Part shown: one piece after another, positions 23,646 through 34,017 of the stretch
Position numbering within the stretch: position 1 is the first letter of the stretch
Layout: each line of letters opens with the position of its first letter
NCBI GenBank assembly: GCA_016617785.1
Contig: JADILM010000001.1
Coordinates: 496,001 to 560,000 of the forward strand
DNA from: Sporobolomyces roseus
Lineage: Eukaryota; Basidiomycota; Microbotryomycetes; Sporidiobolales; Sporidiobolaceae
Direction of reading: 5' to 3'
Length of the DNA: 64,000 bases
Notes under the pieces: model-generated
Told to the model about the DNA's origin: nothing
The model's database searches: none
The model's input: only the letters and a program-made list of their open reading frames with translations
Position numbers and translations under genes: made by a program

Positions 23646-24249
23646 TCGTGGAATACGTTGCGTAGTATATCTACTGTACTGGGAGCCTATTGAGCTGCGT
23701 CTTGATGGGCTTGAAGAATCGAGGGAAGCAGTTGAAGACCAAAGAAAGAATCGGCTCTTTCTCTCTACTGCTCACTGTGTTGGCTGCTCCGGAAGTGCTG
23801 GGTCACAGCTAGGTCTGTATTTAGACTGCGGGCTGGATCGAGTGTTTCGTGTCGGACAAGTGAGCTCCCATCCTCGTTCTCCTCCCTCATTCAAGATCGT
23901 CTTATTGACCTCGTCACTCGATCGTTGGACAGTGCTGCCTATCCATATGACGCTCAAGCTATTGCTCAGCCTTCTGCCGAGAGGAAACATTCTGCTCAGC
24001 TCTCAAACGAGCTACCAACTCGCTACTCTCGCTTTTGTAGAGTCTTCTCTCTTTCTCGCTTCGTTTATCTCGGCGCTTTGTCTCGCTCTGGTCGAAGCAA
24101 GGAAGTACGAAGTGTCTATCAAGGCAGGGAATCGGTACAAAAGGACAGGTTTAAGTAAAGGGAAAGATAGGGAACAAGTTGAATCATGGGGACCAGAACA
24201 CAGGAGAAAGAAGACGAGAGGACAGTCACAAAGAGGCGGATACGGGAGA
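23646..24249. other. Intergenic region
   Basis: Lies upstream of the TatD gene and downstream of the C2H2 gene at 24250. The plus-strand open frame at 23842-24327 overlaps the end of that gene and has no recognisable features. Confidence 0.45.
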
Positions 24250-25766
24250 CTAACGGAAGAGGTCGCCGTAGCGAAGGGCTTGACGGTGAGTGAGACGAGG
24301 GGTTCGAGTTCTCCTCCTCCCAAGTGATTGCTGATGATACGAAGGAGGGTTTGGGTAGCTGATTGTTGGCCCATGTCCTAGGAGCGATGTCATAGTGCCA
24401 TATTGTTGTGGATCGTACTCTGGAGGAGCGTAGAAGTTGAAGGTTTCGCGAGAAAGGGGTGGAGGGTAGTTCTGAGTTTCCCATCCAGTCGGATTGAACG
24501 TTTGAGGCAGTGGTTGCTGCCCTACAATTCCGTGGAAATAGGGTTGTGTCGGATAGGGAAGCTGATTGGAGAAGGGGGGGACCGCGGGAGGAGGGGGATA
24601 CTGAGAATAGAGCGGTTGAGTTTGAGAGGTGTAGTAGGGTAGGTCGGATGAAGCTTGAACGTTGCCATTGAAAACCCATGAGCTGTTGTGCTGCAAGAGC
24701 CAAGGATAGTAAGAGTGGTTGGCAGCGGGGTGATGGGGAGCTATTTCTTGCGGTCCGAAGGTTGACGAGTCAGTGGATTGCATCCCCAGAGGCGGCCAGT
24801 AAGGCTGTGGAAGAGACGAGTGATGACTGGACGGATCGATTGCATCCTTGTCGTCGAGTATGTCAGCCGTGTTGGAGCGCGAGCGAGTCTCTCGCGGAAC
24901 AGGCGAGAATGGCGAAGCCGATCTTGAAGCTGCTGGTGGGAGAGGAGGTGGGGGAAGCGTATCGGCCTCTTGTTGAGAACGTTTTGATTGTCGCCAGCGC
25001 CAATCTTTGCCCGGACCATCAAGCGGAACCTGACAATTGAAAGTTCAGCTCGAACATTTTTGGCAGTTTCGCTTCGACTTTGACGACTGACCTTCCGCTC
25101 CCATTTACCGTTTACGTTTCTCTTCCATAGATCACAATCTTTGCGAGCAGGACAATACAGTTCTTGATGCTCTCTGAACCAGTCGAACCTGCTCGAGTAA
25201 GAAATGATATAAGTTGACTACGGAACACGCAGATGAACGAAAGCCTCTGAGTGTTTCTCGTTTCCTTTGGGGTTGCCTGATTTCCTCTTTTCCCACCAGG
25301 CGTCTTCACACTGTAGACATATTTGGTAAAGATGAGCCGGCTTTGGCGGATTCCTCGATTCTGGAGCAGTGTGACGGCGAAGCACATGGCCTGCGCGACT
25401 CTGTATATGACAATAGAATAGATCATCAGCGTGAGAAGTGAGTGTCGCAGAATCGGCAGTGACGGACGGAATTGAGGACGCGAAAGTCGCAACGTTGACA
25501 AGGGACGACCGGTCGCACACGGAGACCTTGATCTTTCCTGTCATGATCTGCCGCGTGCTGTTTCAGCGTCTGCTAACTTTAATTCATCAGTTACGAGTCT
25601 GCAAGAAGGCCTGGTGAGTGATTCTCACCTGTCGAATCCTCCTCGGATCGCCTCTGAACACTTTGCCACACTCGCTCCGAGGGCAGCGACGCTGAGACTC
25701 GTCAAGTTCGACTACAGCCTTTGATATCCCACCAGGGCGTCCCCTCTTCTTCGGTTGGTGGCTCAT
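24250..25766 (-). CDS. Multi-finger C2H2 zinc-finger protein, member 1 of tandem pair
   Basis: Predicted nuclear nucleic-acid-binding protein. The start at 25764-25766 gives MSHQPKKRGRPGGISK, with an AT-hook-like KRGRPGG. Finger 1 is CPRSECGKVFRG (C-x4-C), then an intron, then HAADHD (H-x3-H). Finger 2 is CQRCDFRVLNS, an intron, then SRAGHVLRRH. A third Cys pair is CLQCEDAWW, followed by FREHQELYCPARKDCDLWK. The last exon is a Pro/Tyr/Gln-rich region, possibly an activation domain, ending LTHRQALRYGDLFR. The layout matches the gene at 26177-27536 element by element. A zinc-finger transcription factor is the simplest reading; DNA binding is inferred. Exon ends between the fingers are hand-derived, but the frame stays open. 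No known family name is recognised. Confidence 0.75.
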
Positions 25767-25779
25767 TCGCTCAGAATGA

Positions 25780-25870
25780 CAAGGAGAGGAGAACAGAGCA
25801 GGCGAAGAGGAGAGGAGGGGAGGAGAGGTAGAGGAGAGGTAGAGGAGAGGGAGAGCGGAGGAGAGGGGAA
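25780..25870. repeat. GA-rich low-complexity tract
   Basis: Irregular repeats of gaggagag and gtagaggaga units immediately upstream of the C2H2 gene that starts at 25766. On the coding strand this is a CT-rich promoter or leader tract, common upstream of fungal genes. The rest of 25767-26176 shows nothing else. Confidence 0.7.
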
Positions 25871-26176
25871 CGGATGAATAAGTCTCTTGCCGGTCCCCAC
25901 GGAACCGATCAGACGCGAATGAATGCGGCAAAAGAAAGAAAGGAGAACTCGGATATAGACTCAAAGTGGGTAACGGTCGACCCTCCGAGTCAGACCTTAC
26001 AAACGACGCTACGACAATACAGTATCCGAGAATGAAGGAGGCAAGAATGTTGGAGGGAATCGCGAAGAACGAAACTGCAGTAATTGAGCGAGAGACAGAA
26101 AGAGAAACAGAGAATGCGTACTCCACGAGGTGAACGGGGGATACTAGAGAGAGAGGTGCGCATATACAGTGGTTTA

Positions 26177-27536
26177 CTATTGAGAGACTGAAGAACTGCC
26201 GTAACGGAGGGCTTGTCGCTGCGTGACACGAGCGGATCCAAGGGAATATTGGGGGAAATGAGGATACAACGGTGTGTTAGGCTGCTGTCCTTGGTAGACG
26301 AGCGAGCGGTGAGATAAGAAGGTGTCAAGTTTGTGGGGATCGCCTGAAGTTGCGTCGAGAGGAGACGAATAGCTATGATCGAAGAAGGGAAAAGTGAGAT
26401 TCGGATTGTAATCGGAGAGAGGTTGTTGTGGTTGCTGAGGAAGAGCGTAGTACGGAGGATAATGTTGCTGTAGAGGGAGAGGATAGGGTGCTCGCAAGGT
26501 GGAAGAGTACATGTAATTCGGAGGTTGACGAGGAAAAGGCATGAACGAGAGGCTCGAAAGGTTGTGATTGATACTTTCGTCGAATAGATGCGGAGGGAAG
26601 CCTTGATTGAATCCTAGATCCAGTTCTTGGGCGCCATCTGTAGCTGGACGAGGAAGGGGATCGTCTAAGTTGAAGTTCTCGAATGAAAAGTTGGGATTTC
26701 GAGAACGAGTATCGAGTATCGAAGTGTTTGCGTACGAGAATCCTTCGGGCCCTACGAGACGAGGTTGAGACAAGAAGCGATTGGATCCCCCACGCGTTCT
26801 GGTCGAGTTCTGGCAGAGACAACAGGTTGCGTCGATCAGTTTCATCGTCTCGAAGCGAGAGATTCGATAATTTACCTCTGAACTTCTAATCTATCAAGGC
26901 CAATTGCGACCTGATTCTACCCATCCGTTTGATTGATTCTGATAAGGGCAGTAACGCAGTGCGTGTTCCTCCATTGTATCCCGTCTGAGGAAATCGAATA
27001 AATGGGATCTCCCCGATGAGAACGAACGAATTCAGAGATGAGCAAAAACATACGGTATCGGTCCACATCCTTGAACGCCCCACCATGCTTGGTCGCACCT
27101 ACCACACACTGCGTACAGCGAAGCGTAATTTGCAGGAGGAGCTTGATGGCGTCCATTCACGTGGGCTGAGCGAGACTGCTCGACGAAGGAACACTTCAAT
27201 CAGGTCGCGTTCTCCTGTGACTCGAAACGTTGACTAACAGTGGCAGGCACCCAAAGGTCGCAGTAGTGGCAAGGAACGAGGTTCGCATTCGGTGTTTGCT
27301 GGCCCATCTCCCTCGCATGCTTCTGTCGGTGTCCCTCCATACTCTGCCTTGTGCAATATGGCTTCTTAGTGTGGACGAGGCTATCGAGAGAAGTGACATG
27401 AACTAACAGCTGGAACATTGGCAACCTTTTTCGCCCTACAGACGTGATTGCAACCCGGGAAGTGACATCGACGGTCAAACCTATGAATCTCACGTAGCGG
27501 CAGCTGTTGTGAGTGTTGTGGCTGACCCTGGTTCAT
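26177..27536 (-). CDS. Multi-finger C2H2 zinc-finger protein, member 2 of tandem pair
   Basis: Paralogue of the gene just downstream. The start is taken at 27534-27536 (MNQGQPQHSQQLPL). Finger 1 is CHFPGCNHVCRAKK, an intron, then SMEGHRQKH (C-x4-C-x12-H-x3-H). Finger 2 is CHYCDLWVPAT, an intron, then SRSAHVNGRH. The third Cys pair is CGRCDQAWW, then MEEHALRYCPYQ. These match CQRC..SRAGHVLRRH, CLQCEDAWW and FREHQELYCP of the neighbour, including the splice point inside finger 1. A further CCLCQ pair opens the last exon, which is Pro/Tyr/Gln-rich and ends VTQRQALRYGSSSVSQ. The RQALRYG ending is shared with the neighbour. It is probably a lineage-specific transcription factor; target and function are unknown. 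Confidence 0.75.
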
Positions 27537-27939
27537 GTCGTGTAGATCTGCGAGGTGGAAGAGTTGAGTGTCGTTTTGCTGAAACGTCGAAATAGGGGAA
27601 CTTCACCTGACTCCCTCCTTCCACGATTCTATTGCCGTTCCGCACTGATGCCATCCTTGAGACAGGAGAGACCGGTAAGAGAGGGAGGAAGTGGGCGAGG
27701 AGCGATGACAGGAGAATTAAAAGCGCCATCGATGCAGCACGAGCGATCGAGCGAATTCACTCTGAACTGATCTCAAAGCCTATCCTAAGCCTCTACAAAG
27801 CATCTGAGCAGCTTTCAACAGATCGGAGTGAGTGGTTTGAAATCAAGATCTCTCTCACCAAAAACTTTCGAAAGAATTACTCCTTTCTTTCCCGCCACAC
27901 ACTTCCGAACCACTCAGACCACTCTTCAAAGCAATCCAG
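27537..27939. promoter_or_regulatory. Divergent promoter between a C2H2 gene and ISD11
   Basis: 403 bases between two outward-reading genes. A short minus-strand frame starting at an ATG at 27654 (MASVRNGN) does not splice in frame into the C2H2 gene and was left out. No specific site is recognised. Confidence 0.45.
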
Positions 27940-28657
27940 ATGCCAGCGAATACTCAAGCCCTCGCCGCACTCCCTCGTCAACTCCGAATCTCTCCCTCCA
28001 CTCCGATTACTCGAACTCATCTCCTCGCTCTCTACAAAGAACAACTGAGAGTATCAAACTCGTTCGCATCCTACAACTTCAAACAATACTTCCTGAGGCG
28101 TACGAGGGACAAATTCCGTACTGAACTCCCAGCACTCCTCGATCAAAATTACGCTCTCCCTTCCTCCTCTTCCTCTTCCTCCTCATCTACCTCCACTTCC
28201 GCTTCATCTTCATCTTCTACCCCTTCTTCGACAAGTACGCCGACAACGGGAGGAGGATCGAATGAAGAGAGGTTGAGGAAATGGTATCAGGAATCGTTGA
28301 GTGAATTGGCAGTCATGGCGAGGAGTGCGATCGTTAATGGAATGTACGAGGCACCAAAACTCGTAGTTGAAGGAAGAGGGAAAGTTATGGCTGTAGGAGG
28401 AGGTGGTGCAGGTGCTGAAGCGAGGTAAGTTGAACTTGCGATTCTCGAGATTCGCTCAAACTATGACGGAAAACCGAGGAAAGGAGTGTGGATCGGGCTT
28501 GAGAGAGACAGAAAGAGGAGAAGAATGGTTAGCGGGTCGGAGAGGGATCCAGCTCGAGGCCAGGAACAGATATCGTCGAATAGAGAAAAACACAAACTCA
28601 CGATCTTTCATTCTCTACAGTTACGGTGGAGGAGGACAACCTGCGAACCCTCAATAG
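27940..28657 (+). CDS. ISD11: Isd11 (LYRM4), LYR protein of the mitochondrial Fe-S cluster assembly complex
   Basis: Stabilises the cysteine desulfurase Nfs1 in mitochondria. The start at 27940 opens MPANTQALAALPRQLRI. The LYR region is LALYKEQLRVSNSFASYNF, followed by QYFLRRTRDKFR, the characteristic Isd11 segment. A Ser/Thr-rich low-complexity insertion (about 28160-28255) then interrupts the protein. The second conserved half follows as RKWYQESLSELAVMARSAIV and GMYEAPKLVVE. An intron (28425-28620) leads to a 37-base last exon encoding SYGGGGQPANPQ. The total is about 175 residues against roughly 90 in yeast or human, mostly because of the insertion and a Gly-rich tail. Note that the LYR tripeptide is LYK here. 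Identification is strong from the RRTRDKFR context. Confidence 0.88.
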
Positions 28658-28972
28658 TTTACCGTCGTCTAGATTGTGAGGGACTTTAGTGGAATCGGTT
28701 GTCGTAGTGGGAGATGGGAAATCTTCATCCTTTTTTTGGTCAGATTATCGATAATTCGACGATATCCACATCACTCTGCTCGTTCACCTTGTTTCCGGGT
28801 CATGACTGTGAATGAAAGTGCAAGACAACCTTTGAGCGAGTTGCGAAATCGAAAGTGCGATTCCTCTTGTTTCGTTCCGATGACAAACTCCGCCACGAAA
28901 TTCCTTCTCTTCTCCCTCACTCTACTGTTTATGTTCAGCAAAGCCCGATCACTCTTCAACAGCGCTAGAATC

Positions 28973-29828
28973 ATGCCTACCTACAACGGACCCACCCTAC
29001 CTACCGCGATTCACGCTTCTCAGAACTTGCCTTCATCATCGGGATCAAAGGAAGAGGGAATCTTTGCGAATGGTTGCTTCTGGGGTGGTGAAGTAAGTCA
29101 ATACTTCCACTCTCGATGGTGATGGTATCGAGGACAAGGCAGGAGAAGCTGGAGCAGCGCGAGATCGGATACTCGAGCGGAGGGCAGCTGTGAATCAGCG
29201 AATACTGACTCTCCTTGCTCGTTCGTGAACAGCATATGATTAGGAAACACATGAGTAAAGGTCTCCTTGATGTCAAGGTTGGATACATCGGAGGAAATGT
29301 CGAGGTGAGCCTCTCTTTCTTTCTACTTCGTCGCAACTCTCGCTCAACTCGCCCAAATCCCCTCGCTGTAGAACCCCAATTATCGACAAGTATGCTCTGG
29401 ATCGACACAACACGCAGAAGCGTACAAAGTCGTTTACGATCCCTCGCAAGTCTCCTTCGCAGAATTCACCGAATTCTTCTTCCGTATGCACGACCCAACT
29501 CAAGTGAACCAACAAGGGCCCGATCGAGGTACTCAGTACAGATCTGGTATCTTTACGCTCAACGACGAGCAAGAACAAACGGCGAAGAAGGTCATGCAGG
29601 AAGTTCAGGAGGAACATTACAAGGGCAAGAAGATTGCTACCACTATCGAGAAGGCGGGCAAGTGGTGGGATGCTGAGGATTACCATCAACAATGTGAGTC
29701 GACTCTACTGGTCCTCCAAGTTCACGACCCAAGTATGGTGAACTGACTCTAACGAAATCGACATCTTTGCAGACCTCGACAACAACCCCGGAGGCTACGA
29801 GTGCCCTTCTCACGTCTTGCATTGGTAG
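28973..29828 (+). CDS. MSRA: Peptide methionine sulfoxide reductase A
   Basis: Reduces methionine-S-sulfoxide in proteins. Seen: the catalytic Cys in NGCFWGGE; after an intron (29093-29232), HMIRKHMSKGLLDVKVGYIGG; after another, NPNYRQVCSGSTQHAEAYKV; then FFRMHDPTQVNQQGPDRGTQ and YRSGIF; and a last exon ending NPGGYECPSHVLHW with TAG at 29826-29828. The start shown is MPTYNGPTLP. An upstream in-frame ATG at 28880 would add 31 residues beginning MTNSATKFLLFSLTLLFMFS, a hydrophobic stretch with few charges then basic residues (KARS). Two starts could give cytosolic and organellar forms, as known for other eukaryotic MsrA. The gene follows ISD11 on the same strand by 222-315 bases. Confidence 0.93.
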
Positions 29829-30058
29829 TCAAACTGTCAACATACTTTATTCCTCGAGCATTGCAAAGTAATCAGTACCATTGACAAAGTTCGTTCTCGA
29901 CCATTGCCAGCGAGTTTCGTCCTCGTCCCTCTCTCTCACAAGCCCTGCACAACAGCTCAGAGGGAGTGCGACCATCACCCTTAACTGGATCGTATGAATA
30001 CAGCAAGATAAGGCAACATCAGTAATTTCCTCCTATTTCCTCTTCCTCCTCTTACGCC

Positions 30059-32238
30059 CTATCGACCAGGAGCGAAATTCGACTTCCTCCTCAATACAGC
30101 GCCATATCGCTCGAAGACGAAAGGGACCGGTACGAGCACTGCCATAGCTGCTGCGAGGACAGTACAAGCGACTCCGACTCCAAGTTTTCGAAACATTGCT
30201 TGAGCAAACAAGGGGAAGACGGCACCTGTTCGAGAGTGCGAGAAGGACATCAGTGTTGGGAACGATGCGCGAGAGAGAAGTAGCGGGAAAGGGGAGGGCG
30301 AGAAGAGCAACTGACCGGCTAGAGAGCGAGAAACTACGTTTGATGCCATCGCGGAGGCAGCGTATCTCTCATAAGCGTCTATCAAATAGGTTTGAAGCGA
30401 TCTCTATCATGTCGAAGGATAAGAGAGCTCGTCAAAGCACGAAGCGACATGTTCAGTCTCGAAAGGAAAGCAGAGAACTTACGAAGATGAGAACTGATCC
30501 GATTCCTTGAACGATTCCAGATAACGTAGGTACGATCCATGGTACTCGTGCGTACTCTCCACTCCATCCGAGCCAAATGAAGGCGATCACGATCAGGATT
30601 CCTCCGAGCTGTGAAGGTGGTAAACGCATTTCTGGAGTTGAGATTCCTGAATTGCGTTTTGTTGAAAGGACGTAGCGCTTTTGGAACCAGAGTGTGAGAG
30701 GGACTGCACGCGATAAGTATATCAGTGATCGTACGAGAAGAAGAGACTGGGAGGGGAAAGGAGGGAGATCATTCACGAGCGTGCGGAAGGTGTAAAATCT
30801 CATCTCGCTTGAGGTCATCCGACTGAATCGAGACTTACCGGAAAGGATGGCGCCGACGAAAGTTGAGAGGAAAGGTAGGGAAGCGTAACCGGGTGCGAGA
30901 TGGTGGATGTCGGAAAAGATGATAGGGTACGCTTCGAAGAGGAGGTAGATCAAACCATAAACCATGCTCATGTAGGACGTGAGGAGAGCGACTGGAGAGT
31001 AGCTCGTCAGTACAGGCCTGGATCCTAGTAGGAGACTGAACTTACTGATGATCTCGGTAAACAGCAGGACGAAAGGCATCGCGAAGAGTCGGTGGAGTTC
31101 CGCTTTGACCCTTGCTAGCTTCTGATTCTCTTTGGCTTCCATCGCAGCTAGCTCCAGTGCTGATACAATCCGCTGGTCTCCCAGTTCCACTCGCAACCGG
31201 TTTGCGATTTGCGATAGTAGAACAGGAGGATACGTCTCGGGAAGTGTGAGGACGACAATGACAAGTAGACCTCCTGCGATGATCGAAGGGATATAGAATG
31301 CCCATGACCAGTCGATACGAATGGCCGCAAACGAAGCGATTACGGGCCCTAAAGCTGATTGAGCTCGAACAATAGCAGGTGAGTACAAAGTCGACAGAAT
31401 TAAAGAGGAAGACTAACCAGGTCCAGAGAACGTAGCTACACTGTAGAAACTCATGGCCGTCCCTCGCTGCGTCGAGTCCCAAATATCTCCGCATACCGCT
31501 CCACTACTGCAGTCACGAAGCGAAATGAATCAGCAAAGATTCCAAATTAGATTTCGTCGCAAACTCTCACTTGGTCATTGGAACTGCTCCTGCAACTCCC
31601 GAAAAGAATCTGAACGCGAGCAGCGCTCCATAGTTAGGCGAAGCTCCTGTCGCAGCCATGAAGGCTGTGAAGCTTGCGAGGCCTGCGATGAACAATGGTC
31701 TTCGTCCGAAAGTTTCGCTCAAGCTTGCGATGAAAAATGGACCAACGGAGTACCCAAAAAGGTACATTGAGAGCGGTACTGCAGTCTATGATGTTGCAGA
31801 AGGTCAGCTTTACATGCCTTGAAGCAGGAGAAGGAGACTCACATTGCCTCCGAGATCCGCTTGAATTTGACTCGCTGCTCCCGACGAACACGAAGAAGCA
31901 ATCGCTGACTGAACGTGGTAGAGTGATAAGCTTCTCTGCTCTTCAGACGGAAGGGAGAGTAGACGCACGATCATGACTAGTAGAGCAGCGACGAGAGTAG
32001 TCCAAAATTTCGACACCAAACCTCGACACAACGGGTCTTCTCGATGTCGCGGCTTCGTCGTGAAGCTCAGAATCAGCCATTGACCTTTTTGTGTCAAGAC
32101 GAGCCCGTCTTCGATCAAAGGACTATCTTTGGCATTCGGATCCTCTTGCGAAACGACGGAGCGAGTCGGAGGTATATTATTCTCGATGACGGACGAGCCT
32201 ATCGCCTTTCCGGTATCTTCCTCCGTCGTACTCGGCAT
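30059..32238 (-). CDS. Major facilitator superfamily transporter, DHA1 (polyamine/drug) type
   Basis: Plasma-membrane proton-coupled exporter of drugs or polyamines. The start is taken at 32236-32238 (MPSTTEEDTGKAIG). A hydrophilic N-terminal part with DGLVLTQKGQWLIL leads to TM1. TM2 (AVPLSMYLFGYSVGPFFIA) is followed by the loop motif ETFGRRPLFIAG (MFS motif A, GRRP), then FRFFSGVAGAVPMT and GDIWDSTQRGTAMSFYSVA. Next is FSGPALGPVIASFAAI, close to the antiporter motif C (gxxxGPxxGG), and WSWAFYIPSIIAG with TLPETYPPVLL. A cytosolic loop and six more membrane segments follow, with DAYERYAASAMASN characteristic of fungal DHA1 proteins. The stop is at 30059. Introns are many and short. Substrate unknown. 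Confidence 0.85.
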
Positions 32239-32444
32239 TCGAGCATGAGTTCTGTCGAGAGCGAAGTGAAGGGAAAGAGAGGAGGGTGAAATCGGCTGGA
32301 AGACTCGCCGAAAGTGGAGGGAAATAGCAGCTTCTCTTCCTCCCATACGCTCGGCTTATCTGTCAGCTACTTTGAAGCACTCAGAACACACCGTCCAGCC
32401 ACCTACTTCGCTCTTCGCTCTTCTACCGCTTTCAAAAGATCAAG

Positions 32445-33678
32445 ATGGGAATTCGTGACGCAATCGCTTTAAGGACTGGGTTCTCTAACGGGAGGAGCTT
32501 TGATGTTGATAGCTTGCCTGATTTGAGTGGAAAGGTAAGCTCCCAACTCTCGTCTTCCTGCTCGAATCGCAGCTTAGCTCGTTAAATTTATCAGGTCGCT
32601 ATTATCACTGGTGGAAACGCTGGATTGGGAGCTATCACGGTGGAAAACCTCGTCAAGAAGGGATGCAAGGTGTATCTAGCAGCGAGGAGTGAAGAAAAGG
32701 CGAAGGATGCTATCAGCGAGATCAATCGCAAGAATCCTGGCAAAGAAGCGAATTTGGTCTTCCTTCCTTTCGATATGACCGACTTGAAGAGTATCAAGAA
32801 GGCTGCAGAGACTGTCAAGGATAAGGAGGATCGCTTGGATATCGTCGTAAACAACGCAGGTGAGCACCCCCTTTTCTCGTTATTCCTTTCCACAACCGTG
32901 CGAGACTGAACTTTCATGCTTTGTAGGTGTCATGGCTTGGCCTTACAAGATTGTCAACGGTGTCGAAGTTCAATTCGTGAGCTTCCCTCTGCCACAAATC
33001 CTCGAGAGCATCTTTCGCTAATGTCACGCAAAATTCAGTGGAATCACCTCGGTCACTTCGCTTTCATCCACTACCTCCTTCCTCTCCTCAAGAAGACTGC
33101 TCAACAGAGTGGATCTACCTCAGTCCGAATTGTCAACGTCTCTTCCCTCGGCCACACCTTCTGTCCTTCGAACCCCGACTTCTCGTCTATCGAAGGAGCC
33201 AACAAAGAATACGGTAGCACTTGGTCTCGCTACGGTCTCAGCAAAGCCGCCAACATCCTCTTCACGATTGCCCTACAAGACCGACTCAAGAACGACAACA
33301 TCAAAGTCGTGTGCTGTCATCCTGGCAACGTCGCTACTACCTTGACTCGAGGTCCTCAAGAATCGTATGGATTCATTGCGAGGTATCTCTCGGTCACTGA
33401 AAGTTGGTTCCTCATGACTCCTGTCGAAGGAGCCAAGACTCAGACTTATCTCGCTGCTTCGAAGGAAGTCGACGAGAAAGATTATCGGTGCGCTTTTACT
33501 CCTTCGTCTCTCTCAATACTCGTATTGACGTCTTCCTCTTCTCTCTTAATACAGCGGCAAGTACTTCACTCCCATCGCTACCGAGACTGAGACTTCGAAA
33601 CTCTGTCAAGATAAAGCACTCGCTGAGCAACTTTGGAAATTGAGCGAAGATTTCGTAAGAGAGAACGGTGATGAATAG
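32445..33678 (+). CDS. Short-chain dehydrogenase/reductase, tandem copy 1
   Basis: NAD(P)-dependent oxidoreductase of the classical SDR family, closest in style to retinol-dehydrogenase/WWOX-like SDRs. The start at 32445 opens MGIRDAIALRTGFSNGRS. Landmarks: SGKVAIITGGNAGLG (cofactor-binding Gly motif), LAARSEEKA, PFDMTDLKSI, VVNNAGVMAWP, WNHLGHFAFI, VRIVNVSSLGH (catalytic Ser), and RYGLSKAANILF (catalytic Tyr-x-x-x-Lys), then CCHPGNVATTL. The C-terminal half of the gene ends LSEDFVRENGDE. All catalytic residues are present. Four short introns fit. It is divergent from the MFS gene (206 bases between starts) and followed by a paralogue on the same strand. Substrate is unknown. Confidence 0.9.
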
Positions 33679-34017
33679 TTTGTGTGCCTCGTTCGTATGT
33701 TGTTGTTCGTTTTGCTATTCCTCTCTTGTGTACTGTAATGTGGAAGGAAGTGTTTTTTACCCGTCACGTGAGGGCGATCGTTCCACCTCCAAAAATTATC
33801 ATCGACTCATGGCCATTTAATTTTGATCAAAGTCGGCTAACAAACTCCCCTTCCTGCGACACCGCTCTCCTACTTCTTCTGCCTCGCTCAATCTATTTCA
33901 ACTAGCCTCTATACACTATCCAGCGAGCATCTCTCCAATCCTCGAGCGTCCCTTCAGCCTTTCCTTCAACCTCCCTCCGCTTTTCAACCAACCTTTCAAA
34001 CCGCGAACTAGTACGCT
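33679..34017. other. Spacer between the tandem SDR genes
   Basis: 339 bases; no coding content accepted. A 73-codon open frame (33684-33905) has no features. It holds the terminator of copy 1 and the promoter of copy 2. Confidence 0.5.

Noticed and set aside
27490..27654. ATG at 27654 as start of the C2H2 gene
   Set aside because: Its exon (MASVRNGN...) does not splice in frame to the finger exon; the ATG at 27536 gives an open frame and a start equivalent to the paralogue.
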